64,000 bases of DNA, taken from assembly GCA_018241265.1 (NCBI GenBank), contig JAFEEF010000049.1, positions 62,001 through 126,000 on the forward strand, given 5' to 3'. The notes below the pieces were generated by a model that saw only the letters and a list, made by a program, of their open reading frames with translations, had not been told where the DNA came from and ran no database searches. A program made the position numbers and the translations under genes. This DNA comes from Pseudomonadota bacterium. Its GTDB lineage: Bacteria > Pseudomonadota > Gammaproteobacteria > Burkholderiales > Burkholderiaceae_C. Positions 25,582 through 34,325 of the stretch are shown here, piece by piece. Every line of letters starts with the position of its first letter. Positions within the stretch are counted from its first letter, which is position 1.

Positions 25582-26856
25582 TCAGTGCGCCGGGCGCCGC
25601 CCATGCAGCACGAAGTCGGCCACGTCGCCGGGCGCGCAGGCCGGTGCGAGCGCATCGCCCTGGCCGAACTCGCAGCCTTCCCACTTGAAGAACTGCGCAT
25701 CGGCATCCGACGCGATGCCGTCGGCGATCGCGACGATGTTGAGCGTCTGCGCCAGCGCGATCAGCGAGCGCGCCAGCGCCATGCGCTCGGCATCGACCGC
25801 CGCGCCGCGCACGAACAGGCGGTGGATCTTCAGCCGATCGGGGATCAGGCGCGACAGCCGCTGCAGCGAGATCGTGCGGGCGCCGAAGTCGGCGAGCGTC
25901 ACGGTCGCGCCGGCGTCGCGCAGCGCAGCCACGGCGCCGTGCGTGTCGGGGTGACCGTCGAGCAGCGCCGCCTCGCCGACCAGCACGTCCAGCGTGCCGC
26001 GCGGCAGCGCCGCCGCGCGCATCACGTCGACGATGGCCGCGAGCGTCTCGGCATCGCCGAGGCACGTACCGATGATCGGAATCGACACCGTGATCGGCCG
26101 TCCCGCATCGTCGGCCCATGACCGCGCCCAGCGGCAGGCCTGCGTCATCAGCCAGACCGCGATGCGGCGGCGTTCCGGGCCGGCACCCAGCGCCTCGCCG
26201 ACGCGCTGCGCCGTCAAGAGCCCTTGCGAGGTCTTCCATTGCGGCACGAGCTCGATGCCCGAGACGATGTTCGATGCGAGCTCGACCTCGGGTTGCGCTT
26301 CGATGAGCACCTGCTCGCCATCTGCATACGCGGCGAGCTCGGCATGCAGCGCGGCGCGCATCGCATCGGCTTCGCGCGGCGCACTGTCCTGCGACGGCGC
26401 GGCGCGCAACGAGCGCGCATGCCGATAGCTGCGCAGCCCCGAGATCACGATCGAATGCAGTCGTTGCGCGGTGATCTCGGTCTTCAGGAAGTAGCCGTTG
26501 ATCTCGTAGCGCGGCACGATGTCCTGCTCCGGCGCCATGCCGGGCTGGCCGGTGCGCAGCACGATCTGCATGTCGTGGTCGCCGAGCTGCGCGCGGATGT
26601 GCTGCACCAGCGCGATGCCGGCATCGTCGGTCTCCATCACGACGTCGACCAGCGCGAGCGCCACATCGCGCGTGGCGTCGAGCAGCTCGCGCGCTTCTGC
26701 CGCCGAGCCGGCCGACAGCAGCTCGACCGCGCGGCCCTCGAAGGTCAGCCCGTCGAGGATCAGGCGCGACATCTCGTGCACCGCCGGCTCGTCGTCGACG
26801 AGCAGCACCTTCCACGGCGCCGTGCCGTTGCCGGACGCGAGAGGGTCAGCGGTCAT
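25582..26856 (-). CDS. Response regulator with degenerate EAL domain
   Basis: 424 residues. Residues about 15-145 form a receiver domain with phospho-acceptor D71 (LALVDVVMETDD) and conserved DDE near 21-23. Residues about 175-420 form an EAL-like domain that has lost its signature: the EAL-x-R motif is IELVPQW, and the DDFGTG loop is LADFGA. It is therefore unlikely to cleave cyclic di-GMP and may bind it or act through protein contacts. Its start overlaps the end of the transporter-kinase gene by 11 bp, so it is very probably that kinase's partner. Confidence 0.87.
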   Translation of the reverse strand: MTADPLASGNGTAPWKVLLVDDEPAVHEMSRLILDGLTFEGRAVELLSAGSAAEARELLDATRDVALALVDVVMETDDAGIALVQHIRAQLGDHDMQIVLRTGQPGMAPEQDIVPRYEINGYFLKTEITAQRLHSIVISGLRSYRHARSLRAAPSQDSAPREADAMRAALHAELAAYADGEQVLIEAQPEVELASNIVSGIELVPQWKTSQGLLTAQRVGEALGAGPERRRIAVWLMTQACRWARSWADDAGRPITVSIPIIGTCLGDAETLAAIVDVMRAAALPRGTLDVLVGEAALLDGHPDTHGAVAALRDAGATVTLADFGARTISLQRLSRLIPDRLKIHRLFVRGAAVDAERMALARSLIALAQTLNIVAIADGIASDADAQFFKWEGCEFGQGDALAPACAPGDVADFVLHGRRPAH

Positions 26857-29584
26857 CGGCGGTCCGCGGCAAGGCGGCCAGGATCTGCCCGACGTTGGGC
26901 GTGTGCCGCGCGACGCGCGGGAAGTGCATCACGAAGTGCGCGCCGGGCGCGGCGTCGGGCGGTTCGAGCGCGATCGTGCCATCGAGCTGCCGCGTGACGA
27001 TCTGGTTCACGATGTAGAGGCCGAGGCCGCTGCCGCCCAGCATGCGGCGCGTCGTGAAGAACGGCTCGAAGACGCGCTCGCGCAAGGCCGGATCGATGCC
27101 GCGGCCGTCGTCGCGGTAGTCGATGCGCACCTCGTCGGCATCGGTCAGGGTCGCGCGGATCGCGATGCGGCCGCGCGGCTTGCCCGCCGGGTAGCCATGC
27201 TGCAGCGAGTTGACGGCGAGGTTGGTCACCACCTGCGCGAGCGCGACCGGATAGCTCTCCATGCGGATGCCGGCGTCGGCTTCGATCGACACCTCGACGC
27301 CGTCGAGGCGCGGGCGCAGCGCGCGCAGCGTCTCGTCGAGATGCTCGCGCAGGTCGAACGGCTGGCGCGCCTCGGTGATGCGATCGACCGCGAGCTGCTT
27401 GAAGTTGAGCACGAGCTGCGCGACCCGCGTCGCGTTCGACAGCAGGAGGCGCGCCGCTTCGGCCGCATCGCGCAGGTACTTGGCCAAGGCAGGCGCCTCG
27501 AGCAGGCCGGACGGCCCGGCCAGCGCCTGCACCGATAGCGTCCGGTCGGTCAGAAAGGACGCGGTGCTGACGACGATGCCGACCGGCGTGTTGATCTCGT
27601 GCGCGACGCCGGCGACGAGCCCGCCCAGCGACGCGAGCTTCTCGGTCTCGACGAGGCTCCTGCGCGTCTGCTCGAGGTGCTGCATCGATTCGAGCAGCTC
27701 CCGCTCGGACTGCTCCTGGCCTTCGTGCGACAGCACCATCCACCAGACGCCGAGCGATGCGACGACGAGCGTCGCGACGTAGAGATGCACCATCACCCGC
27801 ACCAGGCTCGCGTCGCCGGACAGCTCGTGCAGGTCCATGAAGCGATAGGTCAGCAGGAAGGCTGCGCCGAGCAGCGCCGCGGCGACGCTGAGCAGTCCGA
27901 GGAAGCGCCCGAAGCGCCGCAACGCGTGCGGCCGGAAGCGCAGCCCGCGACCGTCGTAGGCCGGCTCGGCAGCGCTCGGCCGCGGCCGCTTGCAGTAGTC
28001 GTGGCAGTGCAGCTCGAGCCCGCAGCACAGCGAACACAGGGGCCCGCGGTAGAACGGGCAGTGCGCCATGTCGGCGGCTTCGTACTCGCGCTCGCAGACG
28101 CAGCACTCGACGAGCGTGCGCGGCGATCCTTGCCGGTAGTGCAGGTCGGGGCGGGCGATGTAGTAGCGGCCGCGCGTCGCATAGGCGATCACGATCGCCG
28201 ACACGAACGCCACCGCCAGCGCGATGAAGCCGAAGAACGCCTGGCCGAACGCGCCGAACGCGCCGGCATAGGCGAGGATGGCCGCCGCCGCCGCGATCAG
28301 CGTCGCGCCGCAGCCGACCGGATTGAAGTCGTGCAGGTGGGCGCGCTTGAACTCGATGTACGGCGGGCTGATGCCGGTGCGCTTCAGCACCACGAGGTCG
28401 GCGACGAGCGCGCCTATCCATGCGATCGCCACCGTCGAATACACCGACAGCACCGCCTGCAAGGTCTCGAAGATGCCGAGCAGCGACAGCAGGAGCGCGA
28501 TCACCACGTTGAACACCAGCCACACCACGCGGCCCGGGTGGTAGTGCGCGAGCCGCACGAAGCAGTTCGACCAGGCGAGCGACCCGCTGTAGGCGTTGGT
28601 GACGTTGATCTTGACCTGCGACACGGTGACGAAGATCGTCGCCAGCGCCAGCGCCAGCAGCGGATCGCCGACCACGTGCCGGTAGGCATGCACGAACATG
28701 TGCGCCGGTTCGACCGCCTGCGCCGCGCTGCTGCCCATGCGCAGCGCGAGCACCGCGAGCAGGCTGCCGGCGGTGACCTTGAGCGCGCCGACGACGATCC
28801 AGCCCGGCCCCGACGCGAGCATCGCGGCCCACCAGGCGCGCCGGTTCGCCGCCGTGCGGTCGGGCAGGAAGCGCAGGTAGTCGGCCTGCTCGCCGATCTG
28901 CGCGACGAGCGAGAACAGCACGCCCGAGGCCGCGCCGAACATCAGCACGTTGAAGCCGCCGACGCTGCCGTCGCGGCCGGCGAACGCGGTCCAGGCCTGG
29001 AACAGCGCCGGGTCCTTCACGAGGATGAAGGCGAACGGCGCGACCAGCAGCACGACCCAGACCGGCTGGGTCCAGGCCTGCAGCTTGTTGATCGACGTGA
29101 CGCCGAAGAACACCACCGGGATGATCACGAGCGAGCAGACCAGGTAGCCGACCGCGAGATCGAGCCCGAGCGCGAGCTGCAGTGCCTGCGCCCAGATGGC
29201 GGTCTCGATCGCGAAGAAGATGAAGGTGAACGACGCGTAGATCAGCGACGTGATCGTCGAGCCGATGTAGCCGAAGCCGGCGCCGCGCGTCAAAAGGTCG
29301 ATGTCGACGTTGGCGACGCTGCACCAGTAGGCGATCGGCAGGCTGACGAGAAAGACCATGACCGAGACCACGAGCACCGCCGCCATCGCATTCTGGAAGC
29401 CGTAGCTGAGCGTGATGCTCGCGCCGATCGCTTCGAGCGCGAGGAACGAGATGCCGCCGAGCGCGGTGTTCGCGACGACCCGCGGCTGCCAGCGCCGGTA
29501 GGAGCTCGCCGCGTAGCGCAGCGCATAGTCTTCGAGCGACTCGTTCGCCACCCAGGACTGGTATTCGCGCTTGACTCGCAGCAT
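26846..29584 (-). CDS. NCS1 transporter-histidine kinase fusion sensor
   Basis: 912 residues from ATG 29584. Residues about 1-480 are a complete-looking cytosine/allantoin-permease-type (NCS1) transporter with about 12 hydrophobic segments. Residues about 491-533 are a Cys/His-rich element (CCVCERE, HCPFYRGPLCSLCCGLE, HCHDYC) like a double zinc ribbon. Two more membrane segments (about 565-635) precede a coiled region and a kinase core: H662 in GVAHEINTPVG, N-box NLAVNSLQHG, DDGRGID and GGSGLGLYIVNQI. It likely senses or transports a nucleobase-like or amide compound and phosphorylates the adjacent response regulator. CbrA is a known analogy with a different transporter family. Confidence 0.9.
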   Translation of the reverse strand: MLRVKREYQSWVANESLEDYALRYAASSYRRWQPRVVANTALGGISFLALEAIGASITLSYGFQNAMAAVLVVSVMVFLVSLPIAYWCSVANVDIDLLTRGAGFGYIGSTITSLIYASFTFIFFAIETAIWAQALQLALGLDLAVGYLVCSLVIIPVVFFGVTSINKLQAWTQPVWVVLLVAPFAFILVKDPALFQAWTAFAGRDGSVGGFNVLMFGAASGVLFSLVAQIGEQADYLRFLPDRTAANRRAWWAAMLASGPGWIVVGALKVTAGSLLAVLALRMGSSAAQAVEPAHMFVHAYRHVVGDPLLALALATIFVTVSQVKINVTNAYSGSLAWSNCFVRLAHYHPGRVVWLVFNVVIALLLSLLGIFETLQAVLSVYSTVAIAWIGALVADLVVLKRTGISPPYIEFKRAHLHDFNPVGCGATLIAAAAAILAYAGAFGAFGQAFFGFIALAVAFVSAIVIAYATRGRYYIARPDLHYRQGSPRTLVECCVCEREYEAADMAHCPFYRGPLCSLCCGLELHCHDYCKRPRPSAAEPAYDGRGLRFRPHALRRFGRFLGLLSVAAALLGAAFLLTYRFMDLHELSGDASLVRVMVHLYVATLVVASLGVWWMVLSHEGQEQSERELLESMQHLEQTRRSLVETEKLASLGGLVAGVAHEINTPVGIVVSTASFLTDRTLSVQALAGPSGLLEAPALAKYLRDAAEAARLLLSNATRVAQLVLNFKQLAVDRITEARQPFDLREHLDETLRALRPRLDGVEVSIEADAGIRMESYPVALAQVVTNLAVNSLQHGYPAGKPRGRIAIRATLTDADEVRIDYRDDGRGIDPALRERVFEPFFTTRRMLGGSGLGLYIVNQIVTRQLDGTIALEPPDAAPGAHFVMHFPRVARHTPNVGQILAALPRTADDR

Positions 29585-29607
29585 CGTCGTCGCAGTCGTT
29601 GCCCGTC

Positions 29608-29623
29608 CGGGCCTGCAGGCCCG
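29608..29623. promoter_or_regulatory. 16-bp perfect palindrome between the divergent kinase and luxR genes
   Basis: CGGGCCTGCAGGCCCG lies 24 bp upstream of the kinase start in the 213-bp divergent promoter region. A related GCAGCCTGCAAGCCCG occurs about 50 bp further on. It could be an operator for the kinase gene or form a hairpin in its leader. Confidence 0.4.
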
Positions 29624-29797
29624 ATCGCCCGAGCGTACCCGAAGGTGCGCGCGATGCGCAGCCTGCAAGCCCGTACGTTGGTCGGATGCCGATTGACAGG
29701 GGCACGTCTCGGCGGAGAATCGCGACGCCCGCCGGGCGCGACGCATCGCCGTCGACCGCGCGTGCGTCGGTGCCATGCGGTGGGAGCGGTTCGATCG

Positions 29798-30958
29798 ATG
29801 ACGATGACCAAGACGGACGATGAGCGCCTGCCGCCGGTGGCATCGATGGATGCGCTGGTGCGCGCGATCCATGCCGCGAGCGGCCGCGATGGCGAATGGC
29901 CGCTGGTGCTCGAGCGGCTCGGCGACCGCCTGGGGGCGCGCATCGTCACGCTCGGCCACCACGAGTTCGCGAGCGGCTCGGACTCTTCCGTCGTCGTGTC
30001 ATCGGGTGGCGCCGACTTCGCGCAGGACATGACGGCGTATGCGGCGCGCAACCCGTGGTTCCTGTCGAGCGGCGACTACGTCGCCGGCCGCGTGCTGACC
30101 GGTGACGAGCTGATCGGCAACGGCGAGCTGCGGCGCACCGACTTCTACCGCGGCTTCCTGCGGCCGCGCGGCCTGCTGCATCTGTTGTGCGGCGTGGTCG
30201 CGCAGCGTCCCCACGGCGCGCACCTGCTGTCGGCCTACCGCGCCGAGGACGAGCCGCCGTTCGACGCCGATGCGAAGGCCGAGCTCGCGCGGCTGCTCGA
30301 TCACGTCACGCTCGCGCTGGAGAACGCCTGGCGCTGGCGCGAGGCCGACGACCTCGCGCACGCGCTGCTGGCGCTCACCGACCAGGACGCGCATGCGGCC
30401 ATCCTCGTCACCGCCGACGGCGAGCCGGTGCACCGCAACCCGGCGGCCGAGCGCTTGCTCGAGCAGCGCATCGGGTTGCGGCTCGAAGGGTCGCGGCTCG
30501 TCGCCGCGAGTCCGGCCGACCGGCGACTGCTCGCCGACACGATCGCGCGCGTCGCGCAGATGGACCCGGCGCAGGCGCCCGCGGCGCCCGGCGTGCTGAC
30601 CTTGGCCTGCACGCCGCCGATGCCGCCGGTCGTCGCGGTGGTGCGCGCGGCCGGTCCGGTCTATGCGCGCCAGACCGGCGTGCGGCGCGGTCTCGCGATG
30701 GTCGCGGTGCGCGGCGGCCATGCGGCGCACGATCCGGCGACCTGCGCCTTCGCGCGCCAATACGAGCTCACCGCGGCGCAGGCCAAGGTCAGCGCGCTGG
30801 TGTTCGCCGGCCAGCCGCTGTCAACGATCGCCCATTCGCTGAGCCTGTCGGAGAACACGGTGCGCAGCCACCTGCGCCAGATCTTCCAGAAGACCGACAC
30901 GCATGGGCAGATGGAGCTGGTGCATCTGCATGCGCGGGTCTGCCCGACGCTGCCGTAG
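29798..30958 (+). CDS. LuxR-family transcriptional regulator
   Basis: 386 residues. The N-terminal 190 residues look like a GAF/PAS-type sensory region (AARNPWFLSSGDYVAGRVLT, LRRTDFYRGFLRPRGLLHLL). The C-terminal about 60 residues are a LuxR/FixJ helix-turn-helix: YELTAAQAKVSALVFAG, then STIAHSLSLSENTVRSHLRQ and IFQKTDTHGQMELV. It is divergent from the transporter-kinase operon. Two palindromic sites begin 3 bp after its stop, and a third lies ahead of the amide operon, so it is a candidate regulator of both. ATG 29798 has an alternative 6 nt downstream. The upstream open frame is antisense to the kinase and is ignored. Confidence 0.88.
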   Translation: MTMTKTDDERLPPVASMDALVRAIHAASGRDGEWPLVLERLGDRLGARIVTLGHHEFASGSDSSVVVSSGGADFAQDMTAYAARNPWFLSSGDYVAGRVLTGDELIGNGELRRTDFYRGFLRPRGLLHLLCGVVAQRPHGAHLLSAYRAEDEPPFDADAKAELARLLDHVTLALENAWRWREADDLAHALLALTDQDAHAAILVTADGEPVHRNPAAERLLEQRIGLRLEGSRLVAASPADRRLLADTIARVAQMDPAQAPAAPGVLTLACTPPMPPVVAVVRAAGPVYARQTGVRRGLAMVAVRGGHAAHDPATCAFARQYELTAAQAKVSALVFAGQPLSTIAHSLSLSENTVRSHLRQIFQKTDTHGQMELVHLHARVCPTLP

Positions 30959-30960
30959 CT

Positions 30961-31001
30961 CTCATCCAAATGGATGAGATCGACTCATCCTGAACGATGA
31001 G
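30961..31001. promoter_or_regulatory. Tandem palindromic operator-like sites downstream of luxR
   Basis: CTCATCC-AAAT-GGATGAG (30961-30978, perfect) is followed after 5 bp by CTCATCC-TGAA-CGATGAG (30984-31001, one mismatch). The first matches the site at 22313-22330 before the amide operon. They lie between luxR and a NUDIX gene, suggesting control of the latter or of a downstream promoter. The first could also form a short RNA hairpin. Confidence 0.6.
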
Positions 31002-31119
31002 ACGGGCCCGGATCGCTCTGTGTGGTCGCTCCGAGCCGGTCTCCGACAGCGCCATCACCGGCACGCCGCGGCGAGAATGGCGCGTGGCCTCCGAATCATC
31101 GACATCCGAAGACGCCGGC

Positions 31120-31617
31120 ATGCCTGCCCCGGCGCATGCGGGCGGCGCCGGAGTCGTCTCGTGTGGCGTCGTCATCGTCACCCCGCTGGGTGACGTGTTC
31201 GCCTGCCGCGCCACCGGCCGCGGCCGATGGGATCTGCCCAAGGGCCTGCCCGAGCCCGGCGAGACGCCGCGCGAGGCCGCGCTGCGCGAAGCCGCCGAAG
31301 AGGCCGGTCTGATCCTCGATCCGGCGCACCTCGCGGACCTCGGCATCCACGACTACCTGCCGAAGAAGCGCTTGCACCTCTTCGGCCTGCGAGTCGCGGC
31401 CGACGCGATCGACCTCGCGCGCTGCCGCTGTCGCTCGACCTTCGTCGATGCGCGGTCCGGACGCGTGCTGCCCGAGGTCAGCGGCTACGCATGGCAGCCG
31501 CTCGGCCGGCTCGATGCATGGTGCGGCAAGAACCTGTCGCGCGTGCTTGCGGGGATCGATCAGGCGGCACTGCGCCGCCTGCCGGAGATCGCCGGCATCG
31601 GCATCATCGGCTCCTGA
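31120..31617 (+). CDS. NUDIX hydrolase
   Basis: About 165 residues with a perfect Nudix box, G-x5-E-x7-R-E-x-x-E-E-x-G (GLPEPGETPREAALREAAEE), near residues 39-61. Such enzymes hydrolyse nucleoside diphosphates linked to another group; specificity cannot be read. ATG 31120 begins just before the fold; GTG 31084 and ATG 30997 are possible in frame, but the last would overlap the palindromic sites. It is preceded by the tandem operator-like repeats after luxR. Confidence 0.87.
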   Translation: MPAPAHAGGAGVVSCGVVIVTPLGDVFACRATGRGRWDLPKGLPEPGETPREAALREAAEEAGLILDPAHLADLGIHDYLPKKRLHLFGLRVAADAIDLARCRCRSTFVDARSGRVLPEVSGYAWQPLGRLDAWCGKNLSRVLAGIDQAALRRLPEIAGIGIIGS

Positions 31618-31657
31618 CCCCTTGACGCCGCGCGCCGGCGGCGACGCGGCGAAGCCG

Positions 31658-31747
31658 GGCGGCCACCGGCGCACCGTCTACCGCAAGCGTCCCGACGGGC
31701 GTTGGCTGCTGGCGCGGGATGCGCACACGCTGACGCCGGCCGGGTAG
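31658..31747 (+). pseudogene. C-terminal scrap of a DUF4440/SnoaL-like gene
   Basis: About 29 codons ending at TAG 31745-31747 read VYRKRPDGRWLLARDAHTLT, which matches the last strand pair of SnoaL/DUF4440 proteins (a W-R-K-Q-P-D-G-R-W-like motif). Nothing upstream in this frame continues the fold, and no start is evident. It appears to be the remains of a deleted gene between the NUDIX and enoyl-CoA hydratase genes. Confidence 0.4.
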
Positions 31748-31782
31748 CCAGCGCCTCTCCGGCGCGCTGCTACGCTGCCGGC

Positions 31783-32505
31783 ATGTCCGACACCTCGCTG
31801 CTTTCGTCGTGCCGCGACGGCGTGCTCACGCTCACGCTGCATCGTCCGGCCAAGCTGAATGCGATCGACAACGCGATGGCGGAGGCGCTGCTCGACGCGT
31901 TGCGGTCGGCCGCCGACGAGCCCGCGGTGCGCGTGGTCCGCCTGCGCGGCCAGGGTCGGGCGTTCTGCGCCGGCCGCGACGTCAGCGCGCCGCCGACCGA
32001 GCGCGACCTGGAACTCGTCCAAGCCGTGGCGTCGGCGATCGTGCGCCTGCCGAAGCCGGTCGTCGCCGCGGTGCACGGCTGGACCGTCGGCGCGGGGCTC
32101 GAATGGGCGTTGGACGCCGACCTCGTGCTCGCTGCGGACGATGCCCGGTTCAAGTTGCCCGAAGCCTCGCTCGGCGTCTTCGTGACCGGCGGCCTCGTCG
32201 CGACCTTGCCGGCTGCGGCCGGGCTGGCGCGCGCGAAGGCGCTGATGCTGCTGGGGGAGGAATTCGGCGCGCGCGAGGCGGTCGAGTGGGGGCTGGTCTA
32301 CCGCATCGTGCCGGCGAAGCAGCTCGACGAGGCTTCGTGGGATGCCTGCTTGCGCCTGGCGGCGCTCCGGCCTGAAGTGGTGGCGAGTTTCAAGCGGGTG
32401 CTCCATGCGGTCGGGCTCGACCGGTTCGATCGGGGGATCGAGGAGGAATCGAGGGTGACGCGCGAGTTGACTGATGGAGCGCAGTCGCCGGGCGGGCCTG
32501 GCTGA
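31783..32505 (+). CDS. Enoyl-CoA hydratase/isomerase family protein
   Basis: 240 residues of the crotonase fold. Visible are LTLHRPAKLNAIDNAMAEAL, the oxyanion-hole segment GRAFCAGRDVS, the second one VHGWTVGAGLEWALDADLVL, and PEASLGVFVTGG carrying one acidic residue; LGEEFGAREAVEWGLVYRIV follows. The residue equivalent to the first hydratase glutamate lies in the GAGLEWAL region. It could be a hydratase or isomerase acting on an unknown acyl-CoA. The start at 31783 is the natural one for the fold. It stands alone, convergent with the broken MocR gene. Confidence 0.9.
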   Translation: MSDTSLLSSCRDGVLTLTLHRPAKLNAIDNAMAEALLDALRSAADEPAVRVVRLRGQGRAFCAGRDVSAPPTERDLELVQAVASAIVRLPKPVVAAVHGWTVGAGLEWALDADLVLAADDARFKLPEASLGVFVTGGLVATLPAAAGLARAKALMLLGEEFGAREAVEWGLVYRIVPAKQLDEASWDACLRLAALRPEVVASFKRVLHAVGLDRFDRGIEEESRVTRELTDGAQSPGGPG

Positions 32506-32654
32506 TAGGCGCGGTTTCCTTGCTTCACGCCGCCCGCGAACGCCGCTGCCATCAGGGGCCTTTGGGGGCTGTCGCCGCGAGCTTTGTTGCGCGCGGCACG
32601 GATACGCGAAGGCATGGCGATGGCAGTAGTCGGCCAAAGGCGACATCGGCTCAC

Positions 32655-34206
32655 TTAGCCCTTAGCGGTCGTCGAATTCCTCTTCGGGCGGTCGGAGTGG
32701 CTGAATATTGGACCGCGCGGCTCGCGCTTGCTGACTTCGGAGATGGATATGCCGAGCCGGCGAACGCCCTCGTCAATCGCATCGAGTTCCAGCAGCGCAT
32801 ACCCCATGACCAGACCAGCCGGTCTTCGAGACTGTTTCCGTTGCCCACTTGGATGGAAGAGCGGGCCGATGGGATAAACGCGCACGCCGTGACTGCGGGC
32901 AGCTTGTACAAGGGCCGGCTCGGCAGAGGCGGGCAGCGTCTCGATCCACGCCACCAAGTGCAGCCCACTGGCCGCACCTTGGATCCGGACCTGTTCGCCC
33001 AGGTGCCTGCTCAGCGCGTCGACCAGCGCATGCTGGCGCGCCTGTTGGAGCCTGCGCATGCGTCTGACATGACGGTCGTAGCTGCCGTCTTCCAGCAAGC
33101 GCGCCAGCGCCCCCTTGCACGCTCGTGGCCGCGTGCCGGTCGGCCACCCGCTTGGCTGCGGTGAATGTAGCCACCAGCGCCGATGGCAGCACCATGTAGC
33201 CCAGCCGCAGTTGAGGCGACAGTGTCTTCGAGAACGTCCCGACGTGGATGACACAGCCCCTGCTGTCCAACGATTGGAGCGTCGCCTCCGGCCGAACCGA
33301 GTAGCGGTACTCGCTGTCGTAGTCGTCCTCGATGATCCATGCTCGGCGCCGCGCCGCCCAATCCAGGAGTGCGCGCCGCCGACCGATCGGCAGGAGCCCG
33401 CCGAGCGGAAACTGGTGGGTCGGCGTCACGTACGCCAGCTGCGCTGGCGGCACGTCGTCGAGTCGATCGGTCTGCAGGCCGTGCTCGTCGACATCCACGC
33501 AGATCAGCTTCGCGCCGCAGGCCTCGAACGCATGATGAGCCATGCGGTAGCCGGGGTTCTCGACGACGACGCCATCGCCCGGATCGATCAGCAACCGCGC
33601 ACACAGATCAAGAGCCTGCTGAGACCCGTTGACGATCATGATCTGGTCCACGGTGCAGGACAGCCCGCGCGTCTGGCTGAGGTGTCCCTGCAACGCGCGC
33701 CGCGACTCGAGGTTGCCCCGGGGATCCTCGTACTCCAGACGCGTGGGGCGCTGTCGTTCCACGGCCCGCAGCGCCTTCATCCAGGTCAGCGTCGGGAAGT
33801 CGCCCCCGGCGAGCGGGCCGTAGAGGAAATCGATCTCGGACGGAGCGGTCGGTCCCGCATCGCCGATCCCGAGTGCGGCGATACGGCGCCCCACGGCAGA
33901 CAGCCGGCCCTTGTGTCCTTCGTCGGAGTGGCGATCTGGCGGCGGCTTCGCGCCCCGGTTCCGAGCCAAAGGAATGGTCGCTCCGGCGGCAACCTTGCTG
34001 GCCGCACCGGGCTGGGTGTCGATGAACCCGTCGGCGGCCAACTGCTCGTACACGAGCAACACCGTGCCGCGCGACAAGCCTCGTTCCGCCGCCAGCGCGC
34101 GGGTCGAGGGCAGCACCGCGCCGGCCGCGTAGGTGCCATCGGCGATACGGGCACGGATCTCTCCGTAGAGCGCCCGGCTCAGCCCGCGGCGCTTGTCTTC
34201 AGCCAT
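32655..34206 (-). pseudogene. MocR/PdxR-type GntR regulator with aminotransferase domain, frameshifted
   Basis: From ATG 34206, residues 1-70 form a GntR winged helix (LPSTRALAAERGLSRGTVLL) and the next part an aminotransferase-like domain with NGSQQALDLCARLL, NPGYR, EDDYDSEYR and the PLP-lysine motif GTFSKTLSPQLRLGY. After VADRHAATSVQG the frame fails; continuation is in another frame (GALARLLEDGSYDRHVRRMR ... to 32655). Removing one C from the CCCCC run at 33110-33114 restores a single reading frame of about 516 codons. It is divergent from the PaiB-like gene, a usual pairing. It may be a true mutation, a phase-variable tract, or a sequencing error. Confidence 0.85.
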
Positions 34207-34325
34207 GACGTTCACCCTGACTGGTCCAGTGAGCTTGTTCGAAACTGGCTATTTTCTCAAAGCCAGCCCAGGCGCAAAGTTCTGGCTGGGCGCATCGCGC
34301 GCCTGACTTCCAATCCGAACACGCC

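Noticed and set aside
27599-29797. Very long plus-strand frame running into luxR
   Set aside because: It is the antisense shadow of the transporter-kinase gene; codon bias and families support the minus-strand gene, and the LuxR fold begins only after 29798.
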